A stretch of DNA of 64,000 nucleotides, from positions 28,222,450 to 28,286,449 of the forward strand of contig JAKCOZ010000005.1 in NCBI GenBank assembly GCA_022605955.1. The letters are read 5' to 3'. The translations under genes were made by a program, and so were the position numbers. Below the pieces are notes generated by a model. It was not told where the DNA came from and did not search any database. It worked only from the letters and a program-made list of their open reading frames with translations. Each line of letters starts with the position of its first letter. Position 1 is the first letter of the stretch. Below, one piece after another: positions 14,010 to 27,400 of the stretch. Source of the stretch: Rallus limicola (Eukaryota; Chordata; Aves; Gruiformes; Rallidae).

Positions 14010-14014
14010 ATATA
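14010..14014. repeat. Left copy of LTR target-site duplication
   Basis: ATATA directly flanks the LTR that starts at 14015. The same five bases follow its other end at 14,599-14,603. Five-base duplications are usual for ERVL-type integrases. Confidence 0.8.
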
Positions 14015-14598
14015 TGTCGTTGTTTCACCCCGGCTGTGGGCCGAGATCCACGCAGCTGCCTGCTCCTTAAAGTAAAAGAGCAGGGGAAGAGGGAAAGGGG
14101 GGGGAAACAAGGGAAAAAGGAAGGGGCAAATAACTCCAAAACCAAGAAACTAAGAGGCCCGTGGGTTGGGATAAGGATAGTTTACTAAGATAACAGAAAG
14201 ATAAAATATAACAATGCTAACAAGACTTTAGAGCAAAAGAATATGTAACTATTGATACACAATGCAGTTTCTCACCAAACCACACAACTCAGGTCACACC
14301 ACCCAGAGCTGTCCCGGAACCTGACCGTCCCCCAAGAACCATGCGTCCCGCCACCACTTGCGTCCCAGAACCGCCCCCACTTCTTCCTCCCATCAGCCCC
14401 ACTTTATCCTGGGCAGGACGTAATTGGCATGGAATACTCTCTTTGGCCCATCTGGGTCACCTGTCCTGGCTTTGACTGTCTGACTGCAACTAAAAACATC
14501 AGGGTGTTATCAGCACTGCTTTCATTTTAACTCCCAAACACAGCATTCCATCCGCTGCTACAAATGAAGTTAACTCTATCCTGACTGAAACCAGGACA
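14015..14598 (-). mobile_element. Complete solo LTR, avian ERVL-like family
   Basis: Read on the minus strand, the element starts TGTCCTGGTTTCAG at 14,598 and ends AAACAACGACA at 14,015. It therefore has the TG...CA ends of a retroviral LTR over 584 bp. Inside are the family landmarks: GATAGAGTTAAC near the 5' end, GGCCAAAG and TATTCCATGCC in U3, a G-rich central part, and a 3' region with TATCCCAACCCACGGG followed by a pyrimidine-rich run. A perfect 5-bp direct repeat (ATATA) borders both ends, which shows real insertion boundaries and points to ERVL-like integration. No internal gag, pol or env sequence is present, so it is a solo LTR left by recombination between two LTRs. It is the best-preserved of four copies of this family in the window. 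The plus-strand frame at 14,252-14,530 lies in it and is spurious. Confidence 0.88.
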
Positions 14599-14603
14599 AT
14601 ATA
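14599..14603. repeat. Right copy of LTR target-site duplication
   Basis: ATATA, identical to 14,010-14,014, immediately after the LTR terminus at 14,598. Confidence 0.8.
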
Positions 14604-14624
14604 ACAGCAAAACTTTATCCACTC

Positions 14625-14640
14625 TGTGTGTGTGTGTGTG
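14625..14640. repeat. (TG)8 microsatellite
   Basis: Eight uninterrupted TG units just outside the solo LTR. Confidence 0.9.
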
Positions 14641-17600
14641 AACGTGCACATGCATGCACAGAAAAGGACAGGTCATCAAGCTCTTAGAGTCTAGACACTC
14701 TTATTTGTATTAGGAAGGGACATGTTTAAAGTAGGCCATAAGCTGATCATTCAAGGTCATAGATTTGGAACAGCGTTGGCAGCAGTGCATGTTGCTCAGC
14801 AAGACTGCTTTTCCTAACCTTTTTTTTGTGGCAAATTCAGATGCACGCTTTCTATTCACACTAGTGAATATATCTTGTACTTATTTCCAAAACCAAAAGA
14901 GGACTGATGTAAAGACAACATTGCTGTTTATATCTCCTAAAGACAGGTTCCTTTGCTTTCTTAAAAGAGTACAATGAACCCATTTAATCAGCTCACTAAT
15001 TCAATATGAATATCCACTAAACAAAATTTGAGAACAGAAGAGATCTATTCTTCATCTGTATTCTTTACTCCTTACATTTCTCTCTATTAGCAAAACCATT
15101 TGCATATCAGTATGAGACAGTATGTTACAACAATAGAAGAGATTATAAATTCATGTAACTGTGAATTTGTTTCTGTAATCTTAAGGAAATCCACTCTGAA
15201 GCAAAAAGCATAATCTTTTATACATTTTTAAAATTTTGAATAAGCTGTGTTTTTCAGAGCTTACATCACTGAATTAAAAATTGCTCACAATCATGATAAT
15301 CTAAAAGAGAAAATCCCCAAAATGAACCAGAGACTAAAGCTGTAAAATGTTTTAGATCTCATTCTCTTCGACTTAAATGTTCTGTGATATATCAAACTTC
15401 TGAACTTTACTTAAACTTCATTAAACTCTTTTTTTTCAATAATATTTTTCTATTATAAATTCTCTATTATACTTCTGTGTTGACTATCTCTGTTCAAACT
15501 GATCTCTGGCTTTTTATTATTGCATTTACTTTTTTAAATACGACAATTACTTCAGCAAAGGCATCATTTTATTAAACTGGCTATGTTTATTGTTCCTACT
15601 TCTAGTCAACTACTAGCTCTTGAGCCTTTTATTGATATTTATTTTTAAACGGGTAGTCTGATGACTTAGGAGCATGTACTGAAGCATTATGTGTAGCTCA
15701 AGTTGCAACACAGCTTTTTATTCTCTGTACTTTATCGTTCTTAATTCTTTCTCCTTCACAGAGTCTCAATATTTTTTTCATTTTTAAAAGCCTTCTGTTT
15801 ATTGCTTCCACTAATCTTTAGATCTCTGCTTAACCTCATTGCCTACTATTGCCCTTTTCTACATTTAGATTTAACCAGCAAGTCAGTTACAGTCTCTCCA
15901 GAAGATGTCTTACTCATTTTCCATTTTTTATTTAAAAAACCCAAATCCTGAAAAAGTCCACATTTTTATGGTATTCATGCAATATCACAGCTTTCCTTAA
16001 GGTGTGTGTTCTGAAAAATCTAAACCCTTCCTTTTTTTGTAGGAAATGTCAACAGAAATTTTTTTTTTAAAAAGTCCCCCTCTTTTGAAAAAAAACAGCC
16101 TCACAAAAGTCTGTGACCATATCCCTGACATCCCTATCAGTTCTGATACAGTTTGGAAAGAAAGGCAAGTCACAAATGGCAAATGGGTCTAGGCCTGACA
16201 AACAAAGACTAATTCTTAAGTTTTAAACTAGGACTAGTTATGCCTATCTTCTAAGTGTCTCTCATTTCTGGAATTATATTTTTGGTAGTTCTGAGGTGCC
16301 ATACTCTAGGTTGTCTTCAAGTCTTCAACTTTTTCAGTAAAGTAATTTTCTTTGCCTTTGTTACCTACACTTAAGTACATGTTTTCATCTTTGGCATTGA
16401 CTACAATCAAGCAGAAAGCCATTGTGAGTCCACAACAAATATTGAAGTCAGCATTTGAGTGTTTCTTATTTGAATATTGTTCCCAACTAACAATAATTTG
16501 TGTAGGACATTTTTCAGGTCACCCACGCCTTTCTGAATTTGTCTTGACATTTTTCTAAGATAGCACTGCTATATCATCTAGTAGTGTCTCAGCCTTATTT
16601 ACCTTCAATTCAATGGAAGTGAACTTTAAAGCCTGGAGTTGTGAAATTTTACTCCCTGGTTTGATCATTTCTATCACTTGGATCGTAATTGTGACTTCCT
16701 TTCTTTAACAATCTCCTTTACCTTGATAGCAGATATGACAAACCCATAACCTTAAACAATTGTCAATAATTTGCTCACATTTCACAACCTGAGTGTTGCT
16801 TAATTACAAAGGAACATTTTTAAAGGTCAATTAATGTATTTATGATTCTGGAAAAATGTGCTGCAATTTATTAGTCGGCAATACTAAGTTTGTATGTAGG
16901 AAGGAATGTGATTTTCAGCTCTCTGTGGAAACTTCTCAGCCAAATTAGCATAGCTCAACTGAAAAAAGAAGTGGAAATTTACATTTGGAACAGGAGGACA
17001 CAGGCCAATTCATTGGGAGCCACAGCTACTCCTCTTCCAAAATGCAGAAATAATATTATGAGCAGATGGTGCTATAGCTCCATTTGAGTAATAAAACATG
17101 GTGTTTCATAACCCATCTTTATTCTTATGCTTTAAACAACCATTTCCACTACCCTTGTGAAGCATTCCACTTGAGAGTCTCTTGAGCCCCTGTATTTCAT
17201 CAGTGATTTTCTGGCCTGCTTCCTTCAGCCTGCCTCACTTTTTAATTTGTTCAGTACACTTACTTGAGTTCTTTCATTAGACAGTCAAAGAAAAAATCCT
17301 TCTGAGAGATTAGTATTAAGTCCTAAGGTTGTGTCAAGCAAGCTTATGGTAAAAGGATTTCTTAAACATACCATGCTTTAGTGAAAGTGATTGGCTAAAA
17401 AGGTGTGAACTTCCTACCTGGTGCCTGCTTCTCCACTTTCTGCAAATCCTTGGCTGGTAAGCAGAGTTGTTTATCTGGCATCTCCAAAGTAGGCACATGA
17501 GCTTTTCAGATACACAAATCCTTAGTAATAGGTTCTAAATGCATTGCAAGGTACAAAAAATGTTAGAAATAGGGGAAAGAATTTCCCCTCCTATCCTTCT

Positions 17601-20304
17601 CTGCCACAGTGTGTACTGTTGAAAACATGAGAGTTGCAGTTAAGGAAGACAAGTGCTATTATGGTGTGGCAACTTCTGAGCAGTTCTATCTCACTGGAGT
17701 ACCATGGTCCTGTGGCAATCTTTGTTCATATCACCCACACACTTGTTTTTTTCTAATCCATGCTTATAATTCTAAGGGACAATGAAGATCAGTTTATGAT
17801 GTAATGTGTTAACAATCACATATTCATATACAGATGCATTATAATTGCAATTCACATCCTTGATTTTTGAAAAGCTTGAAAAATTATGAAAGCAAAAATC
17901 CAAAGACTAAAAATTAAGATTCTGTTTCTGACATGTAATGGGTCTCCTAGGACAAAGTTACTCCACTCTTTGGCTTGAGAGTGTTCACATTTTTAGCACA
18001 AAGTACATATTGTGATAAATAACATCACGTTCTTGGATAATTTCTACATGTCAGTAAGCAGTGTGAGCCAGGGTGCTCATATCTCAATTTTGAAAGGGAA
18101 GAATATGTGTTTACAACTGCCAGTCACTCTGACTGAAGGAAGGGACAGACTGAAAGCAGCAGGGTTGTGATTGCTAGCAGCTTGAACAAACAAACTGGTG
18201 TTTCTGCTTTTCTCTCTTTTTACACTGATAAGGAGAAATCATGAACATTTTCCAGCTGGGCTGTAATGATTCTTTGCTATTTCAAGATAAAATGTCTGTT
18301 TTTCTCTCTTTATACATTCAAGTTGACTTTATGGACAATAGGGAATTTAGAAGTTTTTGAACATCTCATCTACTAAGATAACTACAATCAACTACAGATG
18401 AGAAAAAAAAGGGGTATTTTTCCTTACATTGTTATACTTTGCTTTATTTAAATAAGTGTAATGAAGTTATGCAGCAAACATTTTATGTTTTAAGAAAGAA
18501 TTTATGCTTTTAAAATATAGGGCAATAATGAAAGTAGGGGCACATCCTCAACCCAGCTATAGATGTTTCTTTTCAGCATTACCCTGTATGATTATCAGTT
18601 AGGACTGGGCCTCAGTACTGCTTGTCCAATGTAACCAGGACCTCGAATTTCCAAGATGCCCTTAAAACCTTTAAACTACCTTAAAGCAGAACTTCAATGG
18701 AAACCCATAGCAACAGTCAACAAGAACTTTGTAAATCTTATAAGAAATAAGAGTAATTTCTGCACATACCTGACAAGTAATCAAGTTTTCAGAAAGCTGG
18801 CCACAAAGAAAGAGGGAGAAGGAGGATGCTGAAGTTTTGAAACAGAAGACAGAGATAAAAAAGACTACCACAATACAGTCAGCAAGCCTAATCCGGTCCA
18901 GACCTGTTCTGTTTGGAATTACTAACTAAGAATTTTGTGACGGAGAGGGAGTTAAAAAGAAGGCTATAAACTCTTGGTTTGGGTATCTGCTAGGGTTATG
19001 GTGGACTTAGATAAATTTCACAGCTCAGATCAAGCAATGCAATAGAATCTTGACTGTTAAGGATATCTCTTGGGTTTGGTCATACTAGGTCTGAGAAGGT
19101 CCCCTTTAACCCTTGAAATTCCTCAGCATGAAAATTATTTCCTAAGAAAACTTTTTTTGTCATACAATTCATAACTTGATGTAAATATGAACCTAGATGA
19201 ACAGAAGATGTATAGGTCCTGGAAAGAACATTTACTCAGCTTTGTAAAGGGACCACAACAATACTTGTAGTATTATTTTTTGCAGATACTAAAAGAGTTA
19301 CTCTGAGTGCCTGGCAATAAGCTGCAATGTAGCAGACACTGCAGCAGAAAATTCAGCAGCTTCCTGTAGTTATTCACAGATCTGGATTGCATTTAGCCAA
19401 AGTTTAATTTCATTGACCATGGAGGATTTCTTGCTTTCAGGAGGGGAGGTGTGTTGCAATGAGGCAGAATTCTATAAAAGATGATTGACATTACATTCAG
19501 TCTCATGATGCTGTGGTTGATTCCGGTGGAGATTCCAGTCTAAGTTCCAAAATAAATACGAGCTTGGATCTAGAGACAGTTTTAAGTCACAGCCTCAGCT
19601 ATGCCCAGTGAGAACAGCTGAACAATAGGAGATACCGATTAGGGTAAACATTTTTCCCTCTTGTGAGACTATAAATAAAAAGATGAATGTAGGCTTATGG
19701 TCAAATGATTTATTTATTGCTAGTATATTATTTAGACCATTGAGAAATGTGTTCCTTCAATTATTGAGAAATGGAAGGACTTGTGAGGGCAGTGAATGGG
19801 GGTAATTTTTAAAAAGTCTTTAATATACAGGCTGATGGGGATGGCTGCCTAGGTAGAAGTAGTAGCTTTCATTCACAAAAACCGATGCTACACTGCAGTA
19901 TCGCAGGGGAAAATCTTTCTAGAATGCTTCATTTCTGGTGAAAAGCCAGTAGTTTCTTGGCTTTTTGCTTTGAGTGCAGAAATGCTTCCACGGTACTGTT
20001 ACCCTGCAAGAGACTTCACTCAGACAAAATAATGGAAAATGTTAGCTTACAAAACAGACTGTCACAGCTGCAGTTGTTTTTTAAAAACATGTCAGCGATC
20101 AACAACTTGATCTAATTCAGAGAGTCAAAGACTGCAGAAATATTTGGCTGCTACTAGTTTAAAATAGCACCACAGTAAAATGTCGTGTGCATGTTACTCT
20201 GCTATCATTTCTTCTTGTTGACTTTATTGCACTGAAAATCAGCTTGAATTTTTTCTATTAGTATTATAATAGTTGACATCTCCTTATGTACGTACTCTAT
20301 TTTT

Positions 20305-20323
20305 TGTGTGTATGTGTGTGTGT
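20305..20323. repeat. (GT)n microsatellite
   Basis: About nine GT units with one TA interruption. Confidence 0.85.
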
Positions 20324-20877
20324 CAATATACACTTGTAAATCTTACATAGATAGATTACACACAGGTAATGGCTATTTCAACTGTGTGGCTGTTTTCAGT
20401 GTGCTTCATAGACTATTCCTAACTATGCAGAAGTTACTATTACATTACATTGACTCCTGGGATACAGAACAGGCAAAGAAGTTAGGAGGTGCCTAAGAAT
20501 CTATCCCTGAATATCTAATTTCCTACCAATTTGACTGATTTTCGTTGACTGTCTCTTAACGTGGTAAAATATTGTTTATTTACCTATGTGATACTAATTG
20601 CTACTTCTGCATGAAATTTCCATAGGAAACTCATAACCTGTACTTGGTGCTGCTTCTATGAGACTCAAGAAAATTAGAATTGACTTTGGAGAGAAGCTGA
20701 AAGCAGAAATGATCAGAAATGTGGTGCTTTGCAAGTGATTTGATAGCAAACTGTACACAGTTTTGTCTTGAGAACTGGATTACTCTGAATACTTCAAGAC
20801 AAAAAATAATGGAATCATGAAAAGCCAGGAAATCAAGTAAAAGAAAGAGAAAAAAAATCACATATATTCATCTTTGC

Positions 20878-20896
20878 CCCCCCCCCCCCCCCCCCC
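20878..20896. repeat. 19-base cytosine homopolymer
   Basis: Nineteen consecutive C, followed by ACCTAATA and six more C (20,905-20,910). The minus strand is a G-tract able in principle to form a G-quadruplex. Long C runs are also prone to sequencing and assembly length errors, so the exact count is uncertain. Confidence 0.9.
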
Positions 20897-23800
20897 ACCT
20901 AATACCCCCCATCATGCTGAGAGAAACAGGAATGAACATATCCATGCCAAATAAACAACCCCAGGTGTCAGCACTGATGATCTTCTCTGGTTACTTCAAG
21001 GCATCCCGGGTATTCACAGTAGCAGAGGCAATGGGAGAAGTCCAAAGTATCTCTGGGTATTGCCATGTCACAGCTCTCCAAAGAATTTTGGTTTCCTCAT
21101 TAAGGCAATGTCATTACCATGACCTGCTCACAGACTTGATTGAAATTTCTCTAACAATGCACAGCACTGCAGACAGGATCATGTTATCCTAGCCCACTTC
21201 AGCTTATTTCCAGGGCATTAACTAAGAAAGCTAGATTTTAATGCAAACAGAAATCTAAGAGAATGCCTAAACACAATGAAAGCTTGCTAACTGTACAGTA
21301 ATTGTTGTTATACAAAGTTGACTTTACTTAAGTACCAGCAGCAGCTCTGCAGTTTTCATGCTGGACTTTCTCATCCATATAGATAGCCTCTGGAATTAAT
21401 ATGAGGCCATCCATGTTTTTTCACTTATTATTGAAGAGCATGAATTCTTCCGTAGGGCAAAGCTAGTACATTTACTCAAACTCCTACGTAAATTGTCCCA
21501 GGATCCTAATTTGATGTACTCCATTGGAAAGTGATTAGGGTCAGAGGACTTAAGCTGTATTCTAACACATATTAGATTTAAATAATCCTGTCTCATCTCT
21601 TCTGGCTCCTATCCAGTTTATTTTAACATGTTTTGCTGAGTGAGTTGGTCTGTAAGGTTTAACAAAGTTTTATCAGCATCTAGTGACATTTACTAGTAAG
21701 TAGACAGACTTCACCGATCCAGGCTCTGAAGTGCATCAGTTTTCATTTTTGGTAAGATTTCACAGAGGACTGATTTTGCCAGAGGAAACCAAAAAAGCAT
21801 GTTTTGCCAGAGTAAGTATCTCAGGCTTTCAAACTGTACATATGCCTGGGCTGTCATGGGCTCTGTGTAGAACCTAGAGATGTATCTTGTATTTCCTGTG
21901 CACCAGCTACTAATGACAGCTAGTGTCAAGTGAGAAATTTGCAGAAAGGTTATTTAAAAAAAAAAACCCATCACCCCACTACATGAGTACTGCAGTCTGG
22001 GTTTTCTTTGAATTTTTTTCCCTTGAAACTCATCCTCGGCTGTTTCACTCAGATGATCCTGCAATTGCTCAAACCCCTTGCTCAGAACATAAGACAATGA
22101 AGCAGAAATTTGAGCAGCATTTGATAGGATTGGTCCTTGATATAGAAGATGGCCTCTGGGTTGGACACTGTATAGTCTTATCACCTCCATGTACTACAGA
22201 TAGTTGTACTGAATGTCATTCCAGAGTTCACAGGGATCGCCTGCACTCATTCATTCCATAATATGGTCCTATATCGAAATAATAACCTTGGAAGAAGGTG
22301 AAATGTTACTTTATTCTAATGAGAAATGGAATGCAAACGTACACAATGCAACAGAATTTGTGTATGAGCAGAGAAGCTAGATCAGATAAGAGCTTGAAGA
22401 AATGATGAGCACGGACAGTTGAAAGGCAAACCAGACTGGAGTAACGTATTTTCAAGGAGTTGAACTGGCTGCTAAAGTATGTTGACATAAGTCAGCATCA
22501 TAAAAAGAGGCTACAGGAAGGCGTATTTCATGTTGACGTAAATACTTAAATACTTCTACTAGTTATGGCATCAGTAGGAAGCTAGCACAATGTTACTGTA
22601 AGCACTGAAAATTTAAACAAAGGATTTCTTGACTGAGACATTCTGAATAACTCTTTATTTGTTCCAAACAGCATGCCATAAATCAAGTTTAAAGATATTC
22701 AGATGCATGTGCATGTTAACACAAATGACTAGAATTTAACACCTTTCTTAAACTAGTAATGTCAGAAACATCAAACTTTATCCCTGTTTTCAGTACATAA
22801 GCCATTATCCTGACAGATCAAGATAAGAAATGCAAGGTTGTTTTCTTGTAATACTAAGAAGGCCATTCATGTAGAGAAAAAGGGAGATGCTTACATTAAG
22901 TAGGGAAACCACAGAGTACAGGCTTTGCGAACAATGAGTCGATCTTTTAGACTGGGATATAATATCAAACTACATTGAGACAACAGGGAATTCATGAGGC
23001 TGTGCTTCACTGCATTTGTAAATAAATAGATATTTAAAAAATATGTTTAATGCTTTTAAAATATGATTCAGCAAAGAAAAAGAGCAGTGCATTGAGATAA
23101 AAAGATGATTTATCCCATGGCCAGTGTGCTTCAAATTGACCAAAGAAAGTAATCTAATCAGACTTTATTAAACTGATTCTGCAGTACATCCCTGATGCCT
23201 GGAAGCATTGTCTGAGCTGGTCTGCAGTCTAATCCTACTTTAGGAGGCTTGCCAACTATTTAGCCTTTTTGAAGTAGAAGCACAGCCACATACAATTTAA
23301 TTATTGCAAAATGTTTTAATTAGAAAAAAAAAAAGTGAACTTTTGATGATGCCTGACTTCTGAGAGAAACTACCTTCATGACAGCAGTATTTAAATAACT
23401 CTGAACAAGCACATCCATTTTATCCAGACCCAGCTATAGCAGATATAGTGGCACAAACCTGCCTAAAGAGCTGCTGCCAGGTTATATAATCTTTGAGCAC
23501 TCATCCAAGGCAGCCCTGGAGGCAAGCACACAGGGAAGAATTGCTCAGGGGTTAGTTTTGCTTAAGTCATTTCCCCCATTGCATGACAGTTGTTGCCCCA
23601 CAAGCTGGCAGTATTGATGGTGGCAGTTTCAGACCCATATCAAAAAGGAATCTGCATTTGTGCAACAGAACTCTCTACAGATCTCCAAAATTCGCACTCA
23701 GAAAATAAGGGCAGACTGTTGTCAGTCCTTGCATGCACATGCAGATACTTCAGTTTGCGTTCCTCATCCTTTGCTTACTTGGTTAAATGACAGTGTATTT

Positions 23801-23943
23801 CACAGTAAGATAACATTGAGAGACTTGGTGGGTTTTCTTCCCGTAGCACTGAGGCAGTGCAAAGAAGAGTTTATCAAGTTCAATAAAGACATGAAGTCAC
23901 TATATTTCACGCACATGAATTCATTCCAAACATTTCCTCAGTA

Positions 23944-24449
23944 GACTAATTTTGGCTGGGATAGTGTTAATGTTCTTCACAGCAGCTAATATGGTGGTAT
24001 GTTTTGGATTTCTGATGAAAATGCTGGTTTAGCCATTGCTGAATGGTATTTGCACAGTGTCAAGGCCTTCTCTGCTTCTCATGCTCATCCCTCCAGTGAG
24101 TAGTAGTCTGGGGGTGCACAAGAACTTAGAAGGGGACACAGCCAGGACATCTGATCCCAAATGACCAAAGGAGTATCTTATGCTGTCATGCTCAGTTATG
24201 GAGTTTGTCTTCCCAACTAACTGTTATGCATGATGAATTCCTGCTCCTGGAAAAACTCCTGCCTGCCAGTGGGAAGTGGTCAATGCACTCCTTACTTTGC
24301 TTGCGTGCATAGCTTTTGCTTTACCTACTAAAATGTCTTTATCTCAACTCACAAGTTTTTTCACTTTTACCCTTGCAATTCTCTCCCCAACCCCACTGGG
24401 GGGACTGAGCAAGTGGCTGTGTGGGGTTGACCCATGGTTAACTGGTACA
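23944..24449 (+). mobile_element. Decayed solo LTR, same ERVL-like family as 14,015-14,598
   Basis: The family order is kept on the plus strand. GGCTGGGATAGTGTTAATG lies near the 5' end (23,954), CTTCTCATGCTCATC and GGGGACACAGCCAGGACA follow in U3, then CCAAATGACCAAAGGAGTAT. A 3' part has TGTCTTTATCTCAACTCACA followed by a C/T-rich run and CCCCACTGGGGGGACTGAG, ending GGTTAACTGGTACA. The first few bases of the canonical 5' end are lost or mutated and I could not find a target duplication, so this is an older copy than the one at 14 kb. No internal retroviral sequence is present. The frames at 24,276-24,524 and 24,434-24,670 run through the LTR or its edge and are not genes. Confidence 0.82.
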
Positions 24450-27400
24450 GTGTCTTTCACTGTTTTACTGAAGATGGTGCAACTCTGCTCTGTGCTGTCT
24501 TCCCTGACACAACAAATAATATAGAACTTTTTAATTTAAAAAACCAAGAAAATCCCAACTTGCTGATCACACCCTTTAAGAAGTTGTTCTCTCCTTTTTA
24601 TTTTGCCTGCAGTAATGCCATCGTGCAATATTACAAATCCCACTTAATTAATCAGTTTTATACTCTTTAATCTACCAACACACGTTATTCTTCCTATTGT
24701 CTCCTTTAGTTGTGTGGGCACCCTGCAAGACCATCCGCTCTCTCCTTTTGTGTTTCCAGCTTGATGAATGCCTCTGCAGAAAATCTTGAATTTACCTATG
24801 TTTCTCTCTTCCCCGGTGAAACAATACTATTTGTGTAATTCCTCTGATGTATGTCCATGTCCTAAACTGCTGACTCTGTCTTCTACCCTTTTTCTATGTT
24901 CATCTTCTGCTTCTTCATGACCTTCTGCCCTTCAAGAAACAAGTCAATCATTCTTGTAGAACTGCCAGGGTCTGTCGGGACTCAAATACTGGATTCTCAT
25001 TGCCTTCCTTTCCTCGGTCAGTCAGGCCTTGTTAGATACGTGTATGGAGAAACATGCAAGGCTTGAGTTTTCAGGGTACGTATGATGTAAAGTTCTGTGG
25101 AAGGAAGGAGAATAACAAGTCTCTTTCATCAAATGAATAATACTTCAGATAAGAGATATTACCAGATCTTCTGCCCGTTGAGTTTACTTTGAGGTTTCTG
25201 GTAAGGCGGTACAGCAATGCACCAAGACAGTGCATAAACACAAACATTGGCAATGTTCAGTATAACTGAAAGGATTGGAATCACCAGAAAACTGTGTCTG
25301 TTGTTTCCCAGTGCCAGACTGAAGTATTGAGTACCAAAAAGGTTCTATATGATGAGAGATAAAAAGCAAAGAAAGATGCAAAATAGGATTAACTATTTAG
25401 CATTAGTGCCTGCAACTCCGGTACCTTGAACAATAACAAAGGCTTTCTAGAAATATTTAGCTTTTCTGGCTTTTCATTCCTAATTGCACTTCTCATTCTT
25501 TCTCTGTGGTTTCTCTTCTTACCTGTCAGAAATAGTTTCCAGAATTTTCCTTTTTTTGATGGTGTCTTAAATGCTGGCTTTCCCTTTACTCTGGCTTTAC
25601 TCATTGTCTGCACTTCTTTTCATATGTACCCAAATCACCCACTTTTCTAGTGCAATTACTATTTCTCTTCCCATTCCAGTTTACTCCACTGTTGTTTTCC
25701 ACTGCTCACCAATCTCTTCATGTAGGAGGTTCTTTCTATATTCCCATTGTCTTTTCAAAGATCCTCTTTATCTCACTGGTTCTTTCTGTTGCTCCAGGGA
25801 AAAAAGAACCCCAAACAAAGAGAAAAACCCAATTAATCCCCTTCCCCCCAAAACCCTCTTAGTGTTGCCTTGTACCAGTGAAAATCCCGTCTTTAGTTAT
25901 AGCAGTATAGCCTAAGTATAATGGGCTAAGATACTGTCCCTCACATGAGCCTTGTGAGCCACAGAAAAAGAGTTCCAAGATGTGATAAGAGTGGAAATCC
26001 TACTTTGGATCAGCTGGCGTTAATAATTCCCATCTATTTTAGTTGTAGTGTTGATAATACTTCTGGTGTTCCTAGAAGAGCAGAGTGCTACAGTTCCTCT
26101 CAGTCACTTCCTCATCCAAGCACAAAATGTGTTGGAAACTTTTCTTGCTCAAGTTCTAGTAGTTGCAGCACTGTAGAAGAAGACTCATTAATGCATACTT
26201 CCCACTAGATCTGCGCTTGAATAAATGCTGATTTTAAACTCTGAAATTCTCCCTTAAATCTAAGTCTGTTAAAAATAATCTGGTTAATGGCAATGGGCTT
26301 CCACCACAGTCATTCTTTCATATCTGGTTTGCTTTGGAGAGCTTTGTTGAAGTGTTTTGCTCCAGTACCTGCAAAACATATGGATTAGAATAGCTTGATC
26401 CTTAATGAAGCATCACTAAAGAAAAAAGGAAAGTAAGCAAATAATTTTAGGTTTCCAAACCTATCAACTACTTTATATGCCTTTAAAATGTGAAGCACTG
26501 AAAAGCTGCAGTCAGGTTTTATCTGCTCTCTGACCTTTCGGGCTGCAAGCTATGCATACCTCATATTTCTAACCTGTTCCTTTAAAATTCCTAGGGTTTG
26601 TGCGCATGATGCTAATCCAATTATTTTATTTATTTATTTAGCTTGTGTGATGGCCTTGCATTTGGAAGGCTGCCTGAGGAAAAATGAATATAGCAAAAGA
26701 GGGAACCCAGACAGTTATAAAAATATCTTGCATTCTTTTCACAGCATAAAGTGTATGAGCATGATGGCAACCCTCCTGCCTTTTAACGCTGGAGCTGTAT
26801 ATAGTAGAGGAGACCACATCACTATTGCCCTGGTGTGATCTTTCATGAGATGGAGATAGTGCCATGCTGTGATATTTACAGCATTGTGCACTGTTTAGTG
26901 GCAGAACTGCTAGCAACAGCAAATCTATTCCTGGCCTTAGAGAGTGGAATTCTGCCTACTCACTCTTTCCTCCCTCCACATTGCCTTCCTCTTGTCATGT
27001 ACGTTACATTGAGAACTTTGATGTTAAGGAGATCCCAGCCAGAAAAGAATGTTGAATTTGAGGGCTTTCAGATTTGAGAGTATGGTGTGGATATGCATTC
27101 CTAGATTAGAAGTAACCCCTCTGATTTTAGTGTTGGGTTGCATCCAGAACCATATGGGACCTAATTTCTAGCTGTATTCACATGCAGCCAAGAACTCACA
27201 GCCAATCTGAAGAAACCTGGGACAAGCTGACAGAAATAGTATTATAGGCAGAGTAATAGTGAAAGAGGTGAATCAAAGAGGAATAAAACCTCACCAACTA
27301 TGATCACTTTGATATCACAAGTTTTTATAAGATTGCAGAAAAAATAAACTGAATAGAATTCTGCTTAAATTCTAATTTTTAATTTTTAATTTAATCTGCT

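Larger units (their letters stand above)
14604..23943. other. A+T-rich non-coding stretch, no secure gene
   Basis: Two GT microsatellites and a cytosine homopolymer are the only named features. Open frames at 20,914-21,192 (plus, 92 codons) and 21,923-22,261 (plus, about 112 codons) have no recognisable domain and no convincing splice context. I saw no CR1 tail in this part. Confidence 0.55.

Noticed and set aside
21923..22261. Open frame of 112 codons on the plus strand containing a Cys/His-containing tail
   Set aside because: The nominal start is not ATG, the opposite strand is also open, and no family is recognisable. The Cys/His spacing fits no zinc-finger type I know.
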